This document shows positions 54,747-64,000 of a DNA stretch of 64,000 bases, piece by piece; within the stretch, counting starts at the first letter, position 1; the number at the start of each line of letters is the position of its first letter. The notes under the pieces are model-generated. The model did not search any database, had not been told where the DNA came from, and saw nothing but the letters and a program-made list of their open reading frames with translations. The DNA comes from Symbiodinium sp. CCMP2592 (lineage: Eukaryota; Sar; Dinophyceae; Suessiales; Symbiodiniaceae), in NCBI GenBank assembly GCA_905221615.1, contig CAJNDT010001224.1:540001-604000 (forward strand), read 5' to 3'. The position numbers and the translations under genes are program-made.

Positions 54747-55135
54747 ATGGCCATAGCTGCTGGTATGCCAGGGTCCCGCAGTCGCTCCAGATCGCCGCTG
54801 TATAGTCCTACTTCAGACATCAATGTATGTGCGTCAGGGAGCAGTGCTGTTAGTGGGCGTGCTGAACCCAGTCGAAGGATCAGAGCCAGAGGTATTATCT
54901 CTGAAGACGGTCTGCACAGAAGCAATGCTGACAGTCCCACTATCTTTCAGTCTTCGACTGCCAGCTGGCAACAGCAACAGGAGCCGGACGCCACTGAAAC
55001 ATGCTATCAGCTTACAGAGACTATGTGACTATGTCTGATCCGCCGCATCCATCGCATATGGCTTTCTTGGACCTATTGGCAGAGCAGGTCTTTGAGAACC
55101 ATATTGGGCCGGATCTTCAGCGCAGTTTACTTATG

Positions 55136-55167
<32 letters not shown>

Positions 55168-56682
55168 CAATGCTCAGAGAGCACGTCTTCGAGAGCTTCT
55201 ACACGAGGCATCAGGACTCCCTTGGTTTTTATGTTTCTGCCTCTGTAGCTCACGACCTCCCAGTCATGCTGATTGTTGCGCGGCCTTTCATACATGGCAG
55301 GTTGATTGCGTTCGTAATCGGAAACCGGAGGACATGATGAGCATTGATCGTCGCTGTCTCAGATGGCGAACCAATCGGTGGCAACACACTCTGTCCCGAC
55401 GGAAGCGTTGCAGACTCCATATGCGAAGACAAGCTAGGAGAACACGCGCTGGCAGGGGGTTTTTGAAGCTTACTGCTTTTTACCAGCGATTGACATGTGT
55501 TGCCTCATAGGGCTGTTGCTTGCCCGGCTCAGTGCCTGCATGTCTTGGCTGTCCGAGGCACATGCGCACTACTGTACACGTGTTCATGCATGCTTGCAGC
55601 CTGCTTCTTCTTCACGTGAGATTGTCAATGCCGAACTCCAGCAGGCCGGGCCTATGCCAGTTGAACCAGGCTTCCTTGGAAACCTCTGCAGGTCTTTATG
55701 GTTGCCTACCCGAGGGCCTTTCCGTAGTACGACTTCTGCACTGTCGGCCGGGCACTGGTCTCAGATGCCACACATGCACTCTGCATATCACTTTCTTCTT
55801 GGCTGCCCTTGTCTATGCAACACAGCAGCATTGCAGCTATGCCTCCAGTTACATATGTGGATCTCAGCTGTGCTCTTGCGTATGACTCAGCGATTGCAGA
55901 CAGTTGCACGTGTTTCAGTGGAGGTGTTCACAGTACAGTGGTATGCAAGCTGTATTCTGTATCCTCGACCAGTGACAAGTTACCTGCATAATTCCTTTCG
56001 TGGTGGGCTGAACTGGTGTATTCCTTGGGATACCTGGTACTTTGCACTGCAATGGCTGGAAGCTCTGCTCACAATGATCTGCCTTTTCAGATCAGGCAGG
56101 AGTTGGCATCGCAGCGTGCACACCAGCTTCTCTATGATATTGATGAGTTTGCGGATCCGGTTGAAGCTGTGGATGCTGACCCTGGACTGGATACGGCTGA
56201 CGGACCATTGGTCCCGTCCGACCAGTGATGGCTCCTATCCGAACAACTTCGATGCAGCTCGTTTCTCAATGGAACCGCTGGTTAAAGCCAAAGCCAAGCC
56301 CAGACCTTCTCAGGCTCCACATGTGCTGTTGGCTGGTTCTACTCGCAGATATGCCAAGGGAGCTCTCCGCATTGTCCGGGTTTGTAAGACCCCACGTCGT
56401 CGACAAGCAGGCCGAGCTCCGGGCTGTGCCTTTCTGTGGAAAGGCGGCAAGAGGTTGCGAGGATCTGCATATTGCCATGTGGCCACCCAAACCGATCCAG
56501 TGCCTCTCAGCCCTCTGCGACCAATGGATCGGCGGCTATCTGCGGATGATATTGACCGTGATCTATCTGACAGCTATGATGGGCCGAATAATGGTTGCAA
56601 CTCGAGTTCTGATTCTGAACGGCTGTCTGCCATTGCACGAAATATTGTCAGTCATGAGTTCAATCCCTCAGACAACGACTGA
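54747..56682 (+). pseudogene. Decayed 5' part of a LINE (ORF1-like pieces)
   Basis: Coding-like segments lie in several frames: MAIAAGMPGSRSRSRSPLYS from 54747, then PHPSHMAFLDLLAEQVFENH and ARLRELLHEASG around a (TA)n insertion at 55136-55161, then RQELASQRAHQLLYDIDEFA up to 56228, and finally an Arg/Lys-rich part with CHVATQTDPVPLSPLRPMD ending at 56682. Frameshifts and the TA insertion break any single protein. The position upstream of the endonuclease/RT frame suggests the ORF1 region of the same element. Confidence 0.45.
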
Positions 56683-57656
56683 CATATTTGTGTATCTACC
56701 ATCCTTGGGAGTGGCTCGGCTGCTGTTGCCTATATTGGCATTATCTGACGGAACGTCTGCTACAGCATATGTATCTTTCTCTGAGATTCGTGACTGGCTG
56801 ACCGAAAAGATGGTGTGGACTTTCTTATATGATGCTGTACATGCAAGGGACTCCTTGATGAGTGGGTATGCTCACTGGCACTTCCTTTCTGCTCAGGTTG
56901 ACTGGAACTATGTACGTCATGGTCTATGGCCTTTGATGTATATTGCGTGCCAACTCTATCATATATGCTCTCGTACGTACTCAGCTTACATCGATCAGCG
57001 ATGGAGAGAAAGGATGCACTTTTTGCTTTGAGTTGTGCGAAGACACCACGACACACGTTCTGTACCACAGTTTGTCAGCGACGCTTCTATTATATATGGC
57101 GGTATATATATCCTCTGGTAGAAAGCATTGATGCCCAGGTTGTGGACGATCTGATATGGTGTCACTGCCTGAGCGCTCTTGGATGGTATGTATTCTTTGC
57201 TGGTGGACTGGTTAGGCCACTGCTTGCAGGTATTCACCAGGACCTGAACCACTGGGGGCCAGATTCTGATGTGCTATTCGTCTGGTTCTGGTCGCACGCT
57301 CTTGCAATGCTGGTGGTCCGATGGCAGATCTTAAATTCTATGATTCGTTTGGTTCCCGCGAAGGTGGTACAGTCCAACTCGTACATCTTACACAGCATCC
57401 TTGTCTGGTGGGTGCCTCAGCTGGTTCGATGCATCCTCCTGATTTCTTGCACTCTGTTGGTTGCGTGGAGCTTAACAACTTGCATCCGTGCTCTGTCTGC
57501 AGCTTGGTTTTTGCAGTCCTGGGAGCATGTGCAAGATATTGCATTCACGTCAGTCATGCAGTTGATATCTGGACAGCAGTACCCATGTGTTTGGCCGACT
57601 ACACTCCATCATGTGTATCCCTGGCTGCGCCAACATGAATATTTGGCCAATTCAAC
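56683..57656 (+). other. T-rich internal region of the LINE
   Basis: Open frames in two or three phases encode Leu/Trp/Tyr/Cys-rich peptides without motif. The composition resembles 58620-59080, so both may be untranslated parts of the element. A palindromic TATATA stretch lies at 57090-57115. Confidence 0.35.
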
Positions 57657-58590
57657 ATGTACTCCCCTGAGCATCCCGAGCCGAAAAGGGCCTGGGATCA
57701 AAGGCCGACCTTACCCAGGAAGCGGAGACGACCTGCTACACCACCGACATTGCCCTCCCGAGCTCCTCTACAGCGGAGAAGAAGAATTCTCCAGGGACAA
57801 TGTGCCAGGTTGCGCAAGCCCCTTCCTCGACTACGACGACCAGAAGCGCCCGACTTTGAACCCGGCCCGAGTACGCCCGCCTCTAGCTCCACACGGGCTG
57901 CGCCACACAGTGCCTCCAGTTCCACACCTTTGGTTCTGAAGGAGGGACGGGTCACAGAGAGCCATCGCGCTACCAAAAAGACTCCCCACAGCTTTCTTCG
58001 AAAGAAGATGTCGGCCAAGGAGATCAGGTCTATGAAACGGGCCCAGAAGGCAGCCACCAAGGTGTACAACAAGATGAAAGAGGCCCGCGAAAGGAAGGCG
58101 ACCGAGACCCGGGATGCGGCTGCGGCTGAACCTGTGGCTAAACCTGAGAAGACTCCTGCTGCCAGCTCCAAACACCAAGCGCGTCCGCGGCGGGCTACAT
58201 CTTCAAGGACCCCAAAGCCCATGGCTTCGCAGACTCGGCCTTTGGGAAGCAAGAAAGGTTCCATCCGAGAATCTTTTGCACGCAGCAGTCGGTCGGATCC
58301 TGAAGTAACACCTATGCTGCCGGCGTCAACAGTTGTGACTGAAGGGACCCCTGGTACTTCTGGTGGCACTTCTCGTACAAAAGCTGATGTCTCTTCTTCT
58401 ACCTCCACGGTGCCGCCTGTGCAGGATGACATCATGCTTCAGCGACAGCAGCAGCTTCTTGCTATGCAACAGTACACTACCAAAAGACGATCCCAGATTC
58501 GGCAGCAAGCCCTCTTGGTACAGCAACAGGTCGCTGATTCCGCTGCAAATGCAGCTAACATCGTGGAGGTCTCTGCTGCAGAGTCCACCG
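57657..58590 (+). CDS. Basic ORF1p-like protein of the LINE
   Basis: Starts MYSPEHPEPKRAWDQRP. The first 100 residues are Arg/Pro-rich (RKRRRPATPPTLPSR). A Lys/Arg/Ala helical segment follows (SAKEIRSMKRAQKAATKVYN), then a Ser/Thr/Pro linker, and a Gln-rich, possibly coiled-coil end (QRQQQLLAMQQYTTKRRSQI, RQQALLVQQQVADSAANAAN). Beyond about 58620 the frame continues to 58769 but loses protein character. The charge and position fit an RNA-binding ORF1 protein of a LINE; no RRM or zinc knuckle is seen. Confidence 0.5.
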
Positions 58591-59260
58591 AATGTGCTCA
58601 TGCCTCCTCCGCGTACATGAAAAAGCTACTTCTTGTTCACAGTCAGGCTTGCATGTTATGGCTGGCATACAGTACTTTCACCGAAGATGCTACACTTTTC
58701 AGTGCCCTCTCAGGTCAGTCTCGTGGGCTATGGTCATTGCCTCACATTCTTCGGACGCCAACCCTATGATCTGGATGGAGAGCAGTACTCTTTGTGTCCT
58801 CTGGCTGTTGATGGTCAGGCTGTACTTTTGCATTCATGATATACAGAAGTGGATGCAGGCATGGTGCCTTCTGCTGATCAGGCTACTTTGCAATATTGCA
58901 ACAGTTATTCCATCAGTTATACTGCCCGATTCTTGGACCGAACATTTGTGGCAGTGGATGCAAACTACATGTCTTCCCTTTTACTGGCTGAAATTACGGT
59001 GCATAAACAATCTGCAATATTTTGGTTCTTCTTTTCCCACATTCTTTCACCACATTGGGACGATCACGCCTTTTTCGGATGAGCCTCCGGGTCCCAAGTC
59101 CCGGAACGACCCACTAGCCAGCACCAGGCACTTCCATCATTCTTCACTTCGGCTGGTCTGATTTCGTTTTCTTCTTTTCTATTTTGTTATCAATGGGGTC
59201 GTAGGAGCGAGGGTTGCCTCTGACGCCACAGGGGCAGGATCACAGGAGCCAAGTGCGACT

Positions 59261-61414
59261 GTGACAAGCGGCGGAAGCCTTACCACACGGCATGGGAAGA
59301 GAGCATTTCACAGGGCCCAGCAGCGGGCACAGGCATTTGGGGGCACGTTTTATAAGGGTCGATGGTGCACAGCGAAATCGCTCAACACACATGGCCCCTC
59401 CTCTTCATCACCCTCTCAATCTCTTACTTTCCAGCCGAGAAAAGGTGCTTTTCGATGTACACAGACGAATCATCATTCTCGCTCCATCAATTTTATTAGC
59501 TGGAACAGCAGTGGCTTGAGTTCCGGTGTGTTACAGGAATTTCTGTTGTGGACAGACATGCTTCCGGCCTCTTCCAGACCTCACGTTATTTTGATACAGG
59601 AATCGCATTGGCGATTTACTTCTGAATATCGTCATGGGGACTGGCTGGCTTTTCACAACGGTGTTTCTGAATCCTCACAGGACCGCTACGCTGGCCTGCT
59701 CACCCTTGTTCGAATTCCAGGTGTCACCCAGGATCATGTTCGTGTGCACAATGTTCTGCAGGGGCGGCTGACACATGTGCGGGTTGATCTTCCTCATCGC
59801 AATCTGGACATCGTCCATGTGTATCAGCATCCCTCGACAACAGATCCCAGCAAGACTACTCAAGACAAGCGCAGAAGACTGTTTCAGCGTCTCGACACTG
59901 TCATTCAATCTATGCCGGGTCGCAACTTTCTGGCTGTTGGTGGTGATTTCAACATTGCACTACCCTTTTCCCCGCCTCGCACGGGAAGTTCACTGACTAC
60001 ACCCTATCCCCAGCAGTCTGAGCACACAGTGGCCAACAACGCACTACTGCGTATTCTTGAGAGACACTCCTTGCAGGCGGTCAACACTTTTCATTGTCGG
60101 CCTTGTTACACGTTCCAGCACTGTAACAGTCGTACTCAGATTGACTATATTTTGGTTCGACAACATGATGCCACGGCCCGTGCAAAACAGGCAAGGCCTG
60201 TTTATGATCAGGCCTTGATGGCCTGGAGAGAAACCAAGCATCACCCACTCCTGGCAGAATTTTCTTTGCCTTATACCTGGTGGCCCAAGAAGCCAATATC
60301 TGCGCCGTATGACAGGAAGTCGATGCTTGCAGCTTACAGCACTCAGACCCCGGAATATGCTTCCTTTGCCAGTGATGCGATTGCGACGGTAAGCACACTC
60401 CTGGAAGGCTCCTATGATGGTATTTGCTCGGGCCTGCTTCAGGTGTGCAGTCGGCATTTTCCGCCTACAAACACGCAGGTGTCTCGACCCTGGCAACACC
60501 CGCTCGTGTCAGGTTCTATTCGCACCATGTGGCAGCACTTTCGGTCGGCACAGACATACAAGCAGCGCCATGCATTTGATCTGCCTACGTGTTTTGCACA
60601 ATGGTATCATCTCTCCAAATTCAGGTCTATGAGGAAACTTACACAGTCGTACGGGCGCCAACTCAAGCGATCTCGATACCTTGATCAGATCCAGCAAGCA
60701 GAGGAAGCTGACAATGCACACAACCCGTATGAGCTGTATCGCATTGTTCGTTGTCTCGCTCCCAGGCAGCGTTACCAGACGGTGCAGATCCGAGATGATG
60801 ACAATAGTATTATTTCTCATGTTCGAGAACTGGAGAAGCTTCGCATACATTTTACCAAGGTCTGGAGCCTTCCTTCGAACTGGACGTGTCCCACGTTGCT
60901 CAGCCAGCCTGATATCATGCCTCTTATGTCTTTGAAGGAGGATACCTATGCCCCGGAGACTGATAAACTCCTTGTTTGCGCATCCTCCATCCCATCGTAC
61001 AAGGCACTCCCCAAAACCCATCCGATTGCACCTGCATTTAGAGCTGTTGCGAACCTGCTGGGCACGAAAGTGAACAGTCTGCTTGGTCAAGAGTTTCGGG
61101 GAGAGATGCCAGGCTCTTGGAATCTTACTCATGTTGCTCTGATTCCCAAACCGGGAAAGAAGGTGGGCGCTATATCTTCACTGCGACCCATTGGTCTTCA
61201 GGATCCTGTTGCCAAGTGCTATGTGAAGGTTCTGGCGGATGACCTTAAACCTTATGCGATGGCATACCTCCGGCGCATCCCTCAACATGCTTACTTGGCC
61301 TTTCGCTCGACTTACACAGCTATAGTTCAGGTGGCTGCACATTGTCGTCGAGGTCGAGATCTTTCTTGCTTCTTACACTCACAACCTGCATCATCGTCGT
61401 CAGGGACAGGTTAA
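59261..61414 (+). pseudogene. LINE ORF2 N-part: AP endonuclease and RT fingers
   Basis: A frame of over 700 codons, open upstream of 59261. The endonuclease signature appears in order: INFISWNSSG, VILIQESHW (Glu), VYQHPS (Tyr), LAVGGDFNIAL (Asp/Asn), TQIDYILVR and KHHPLLAEF (His); the usual SDH is KHH here. A linker of about 200 residues follows. The RT begins with LTHVALIPKPGKK and LRPIGLQDPVAKCYVKVLAD. The frame then shifts at about 61330-61410, before motif A. Confidence 0.85.
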
Positions 61415-63330
61415 GCCAGGAGAGTTTTGTGCATGCCTGCAAATTTCTGTTGACCTTTCTCAGGCTTTTGACACGGCACCGTGGGCATTGCTTGAACAGG
61501 CCCTGAATCGCACCAATGCGCCAAGCAATCTCAAAGGACGCATTATGGAATGGATTACAGGTACAACCTATGTGCTGGAGCACCGTGGCTCTCGAGTGGA
61601 GATTTCTGCTGAGAGAGGCGTCCGCCAAGGATGTGTGCTTAGTCCTCTGTTGTAGAGTCTCTTCACGGGACTTATATAGGAAGAATTTCAACACATTATT
61701 CAGAAATCGGGTGTATCACCGGACATTGTCTATCCTGTCTATGCGTGGCTCTATGTCGCAGAGTCTTCGTCGTCTGTGGGTATCCTCTTACAGAGGTGAG
61801 AACTGGCTCCGTATTCCGGTGGGTGTAGGCAATGAATACATACCACTCGTGCAGCAAATTGACTACCTGGGTATTGTCCTATCGTATGGACGGTTTGAGG
61901 ACCTCAGTTGGAAGCGCAGGTTCGGTGTCTCCCAGGCCAGCTATGAGCGTCTTCGCAAGATTCTTTTGGGCCATCATGTGTTGTCCTTGCCGCATCGCGT
62001 ACAATTGTGGCGAGCTGTCGTTTTGTCCTCTGCTTGTTACGGGCTTGTTGGTGTTGACTGGAGTCAATCAGGCTATGAACGGCTGCACGGCATGTGCATG
62101 CGGCATATGCGTGCTATTGCACGAGCTCCCCGACATCTCACTCACGAAACCAATGACCACCTACTACAGCGACTGGGGGTCCCAGCACTCGGCGAGCATC
62201 TTCATCGTATTGCCGTTCGAGCCTATGAATATCATGTCCCCCTGTCCCAGCATCTGGATGTATCGGACATTGTGTGTACACCACTATACACAGACTGGTA
62301 TGGTGCCCTTTCAGCACAGATCAGGCAAGCGGTGGACAGAACAAACTTGATGTCAGCCTCTTCGGTACATGATTCCTTGGATCTTCCGTATTCGTGTGAA
62401 TTCTGTGAACGTACCTATGCCACTATGCGGGATTTGCGGGCACATCAGACGAAGATGCATTCAGATGACTTGCCAGTGGACTGGAATCAGAGTCAAATTA
62501 CGCTTGAAAATGTCCGCATGTATGCTGTCGATGGTATGCCTACATGTTCGTTTTGTCTCCGTCATTTCAAGAACTGGCAGAATTTATACACACATTTGCT
62601 GCATTCGCGTTGCTCAGCAGTGACAGCAAGGCTCGAGCCTGTAGCGGCCACCTTGACTTCCTCTGCCTCGGTCTTGCCCTTTGTCAGGAACTCTGCATTT
62701 TTGGCTAAGCTTCGTCAAAATGGTATTCAACCCTTGCGCAAAGCGGATGGAATATTGCAGGAGCTTCGACATCATTGCTGTATTTGCAGGCAATGGCTGG
62801 TGCACTCAGACTATGTTTGCTCGCATTATAAGAAAACACATGTGGCTCTATGGAAGGCGCTTGAATCACGTGTTCGAGCCCTGGTGCGACCCAGCTATTT
62901 GAGTGCACAATGTCCGTACTGCTTGCGTCGGCCCTCTCGGAAGGGTCGGCACAGATGCCCTGTTCTTATGCAGGTACATCTGGCCTTACTGCTCGATGGA
63001 CGAGAACCTCCGCGAGGGTCAGGAACTGGCTCCTCCCAGTCGGGAGGAAACCAAGTACTTTGCGGACATGTTTCCTTCTCCCACCCAGTTGCTGGAGCCA
63101 GCAGCCCCCATGGATACCAGTGCACAGCCAAAGCGTGGCATTTTAGAAGACTCTTCGGCCAAGGAGGAGGGACAGCAGAAAGCTTTCAAGGCAGCGGAGC
63201 GGGCCACACCGAAAGCAGAGCCAGCGATGACAGTGTCCACTACGGCCACACCGACCGGCTCCCAGAGTTCTCAGCCTCAACAATCCCTGCCATCGGCTTC
63301 AGTTCAGTTTTTGCTTGGGGCTGTATGACG
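61415..63330 (+). pseudogene. LINE ORF2 C-part: RT motifs A/B, thumb, zinc fingers
   Basis: Motif A (ISVDLSQAFDTAPW at about 61443-61484) and motif B (GVRQGCVLSPLL at about 61617-61652) are in one frame, followed at once by TAG and, 24 bp on, a second TAG. The catalytic motif C (normally Phe/Tyr-Ala-Asp-Asp) is missing: sequence jumps from SPDIVYPVYA to a thumb region in another frame (NWLRIPVGVGNEYIPLVQQI, DYLGIVLSYGRFEDLS). After this come CEFCERTYATMRDLRAHQTK, CSFCLRHFKNWQNLYTHLLH, CCICRQWLVHSDYVCSHYKK and CPYCLRRPSRKGRHRC, four zinc-finger-like units. A last frameshift near 62985 leads into an acidic/Ser tail (ENLREGQELAPPSREETKYF) ending at 63328. Confidence 0.85.
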
Positions 63331-64000
63331 GGCACTACATGAAGTTCAGATGGAGTGTTATTGTGCCATTTCCTATTTGACATGTAGTGCCTCCATTCAG
63401 CCTGTGTTCGTCCCTTCTCGGGTCTTCGGCTTCGGGCGGGGGACACCGTTGTTGGAGTGCGTGCTTGGTTCTACGGAACGGCGCACGGCTCTGCTCTCTT
63501 TCTGCTAAGGATCACAAAGTGAGCGTTCCTCCTGAACGCCGTGCAATACGCATGTCCTGCGACTCGCTACGTTCGGACTCCGAGCAGCGCTGCAAAGTCA
63601 AAAAAAAGTCCATGACTTTGTGGCTCACCCAACGGCCCCGGCGACGGACGAGCTCGGCATCCTCTGTCGCTTGAAGCAAATAGGTGGCGCCACCGGGTCT
63701 GAAGGAACGATCTAGAGGTCTCTCCTCATTCCTGGCCGTCGGAATGAGCAGAGCCTCTAGAATCGTGTCCAGACGCCTCCTGAGCGTCTGAGCCGAATAC
63801 GGCCAGAGCCTGCTACTCGGCTGCAGACGCGAGTCTTTGGTTCAGCGATGCTGAGCAGAACGAATCTCAAGAGAGCGCCCCAAGCCAGGCCAAACACTCC
63901 GGCTTCAGTTCTCCATCCCCAAAGAAGGGACACAGAGAGAACCGCGAGGAGGACAATGGCAGGCATCGCGACGTGGTGGGTGTGAGGCTCCAAAGACATC
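63331..64000. other. End of window, no gene recognised
   Basis: After the LINE tail the sequence has no clear gene. A palindrome-like pair GGTCTCTCCTCATTC/GAATGAGCAGAGCCTCT surrounds 63716-63765. A minus-strand frame of about 80 codons reaches the window edge without a recognisable domain. Confidence 0.4.

Larger units (their letters stand above)
54747..63330 (+). mobile_element. Decayed LINE-type retrotransposon, about 8.6 kb
   Basis: In order: ORF1-like pieces, a basic ORF1p-like frame (57657-58590), an AP-endonuclease domain, a reverse transcriptase and a C-terminal zinc-finger/acidic tail. Several frameshifts, two in-frame stops and an internal deletion show that it is dead. Neither a poly-A tail nor target duplications could be identified, so the outer limits are approximate. 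Confidence 0.75.

Noticed and set aside
56225..57939. Overlapping Leu/Trp/Tyr-rich ORFs resembling membrane proteins
   Set aside because: Hydrophobicity comes from T-rich DNA of the decayed LINE; several frames are open simultaneously and none has a conserved motif.

Overview
The window is eukaryotic nuclear DNA, most probably from a dinoflagellate (a Symbiodiniaceae-like alga is my best guess; the family is not proven). Four things point there. Degenerate TTTAGGG telomere-type repeats are sprinkled on both strands. The best gene has introns with GA, GC and GT donors, AG|G acceptors and short direct repeats at both intron ends. A decayed LINE carries C-terminal zinc fingers, an arrangement I recall from dinoflagellate elements. 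Everything else is very gene-poor and repeat-rich, and no bacterial operon, rRNA, tRNA or CRISPR was seen.

Layout. 0-19 kb: almost no recognisable genes; trinucleotide low-complexity DNA (1-2.1, 10.7 and 18.2 kb), degenerate telomere-like tracts, and at least four families of short palindromic, MITE-like elements. 19-32.5 kb: two diverged direct copies of a 3-4 kb segment (about 19.07-22.98 and 29.59-32.42 kb) flank the best gene of the window. That gene lies on the minus strand (27912 to 23566) and has five exons, about 1161 codons, a signal peptide and six tandem Cys-rich modules arranged as three A/B pairs. 33-44 kb: tandem arrays, namely five copies of a 515-bp unit with conserved minus-strand peptide motifs, then an almost perfect tandem duplication of 2.66 kb that itself contains a duplicated block. 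Scattered minus-strand exon-like pieces suggest one or more fragmented multi-exon genes. 44-48.4 kb: nothing recognised beyond short repeats. 48.4-50.5 kb: a disrupted minus-strand gene with a myristoylation-type Cys-rich leader, a zinc-binding domain broken by a (GT)n tract, and a kinase-fold-like region. 52.1-54.3 kb: two tandem paralogous ORFs of an unrecognised family, with a hairpin repeat family downstream and a duplicated upstream region. 54.7-63.3 kb: a decayed LINE with ORF1-like pieces, an AP endonuclease domain, a reverse transcriptase whose catalytic motif C is deleted, and zinc fingers.

The genes do not form an obvious pathway. The strongest novelty candidates are the secreted A/B-module protein, the FGAPPS paralog pair, the zinc-finger/kinase-like gene with an out-of-frame microsatellite, and the empty/filled site pairs showing that one MITE family moved after the segmental duplication, with TA or TA-like 2-bp target duplications. 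All calls are by eye; no database search was run.
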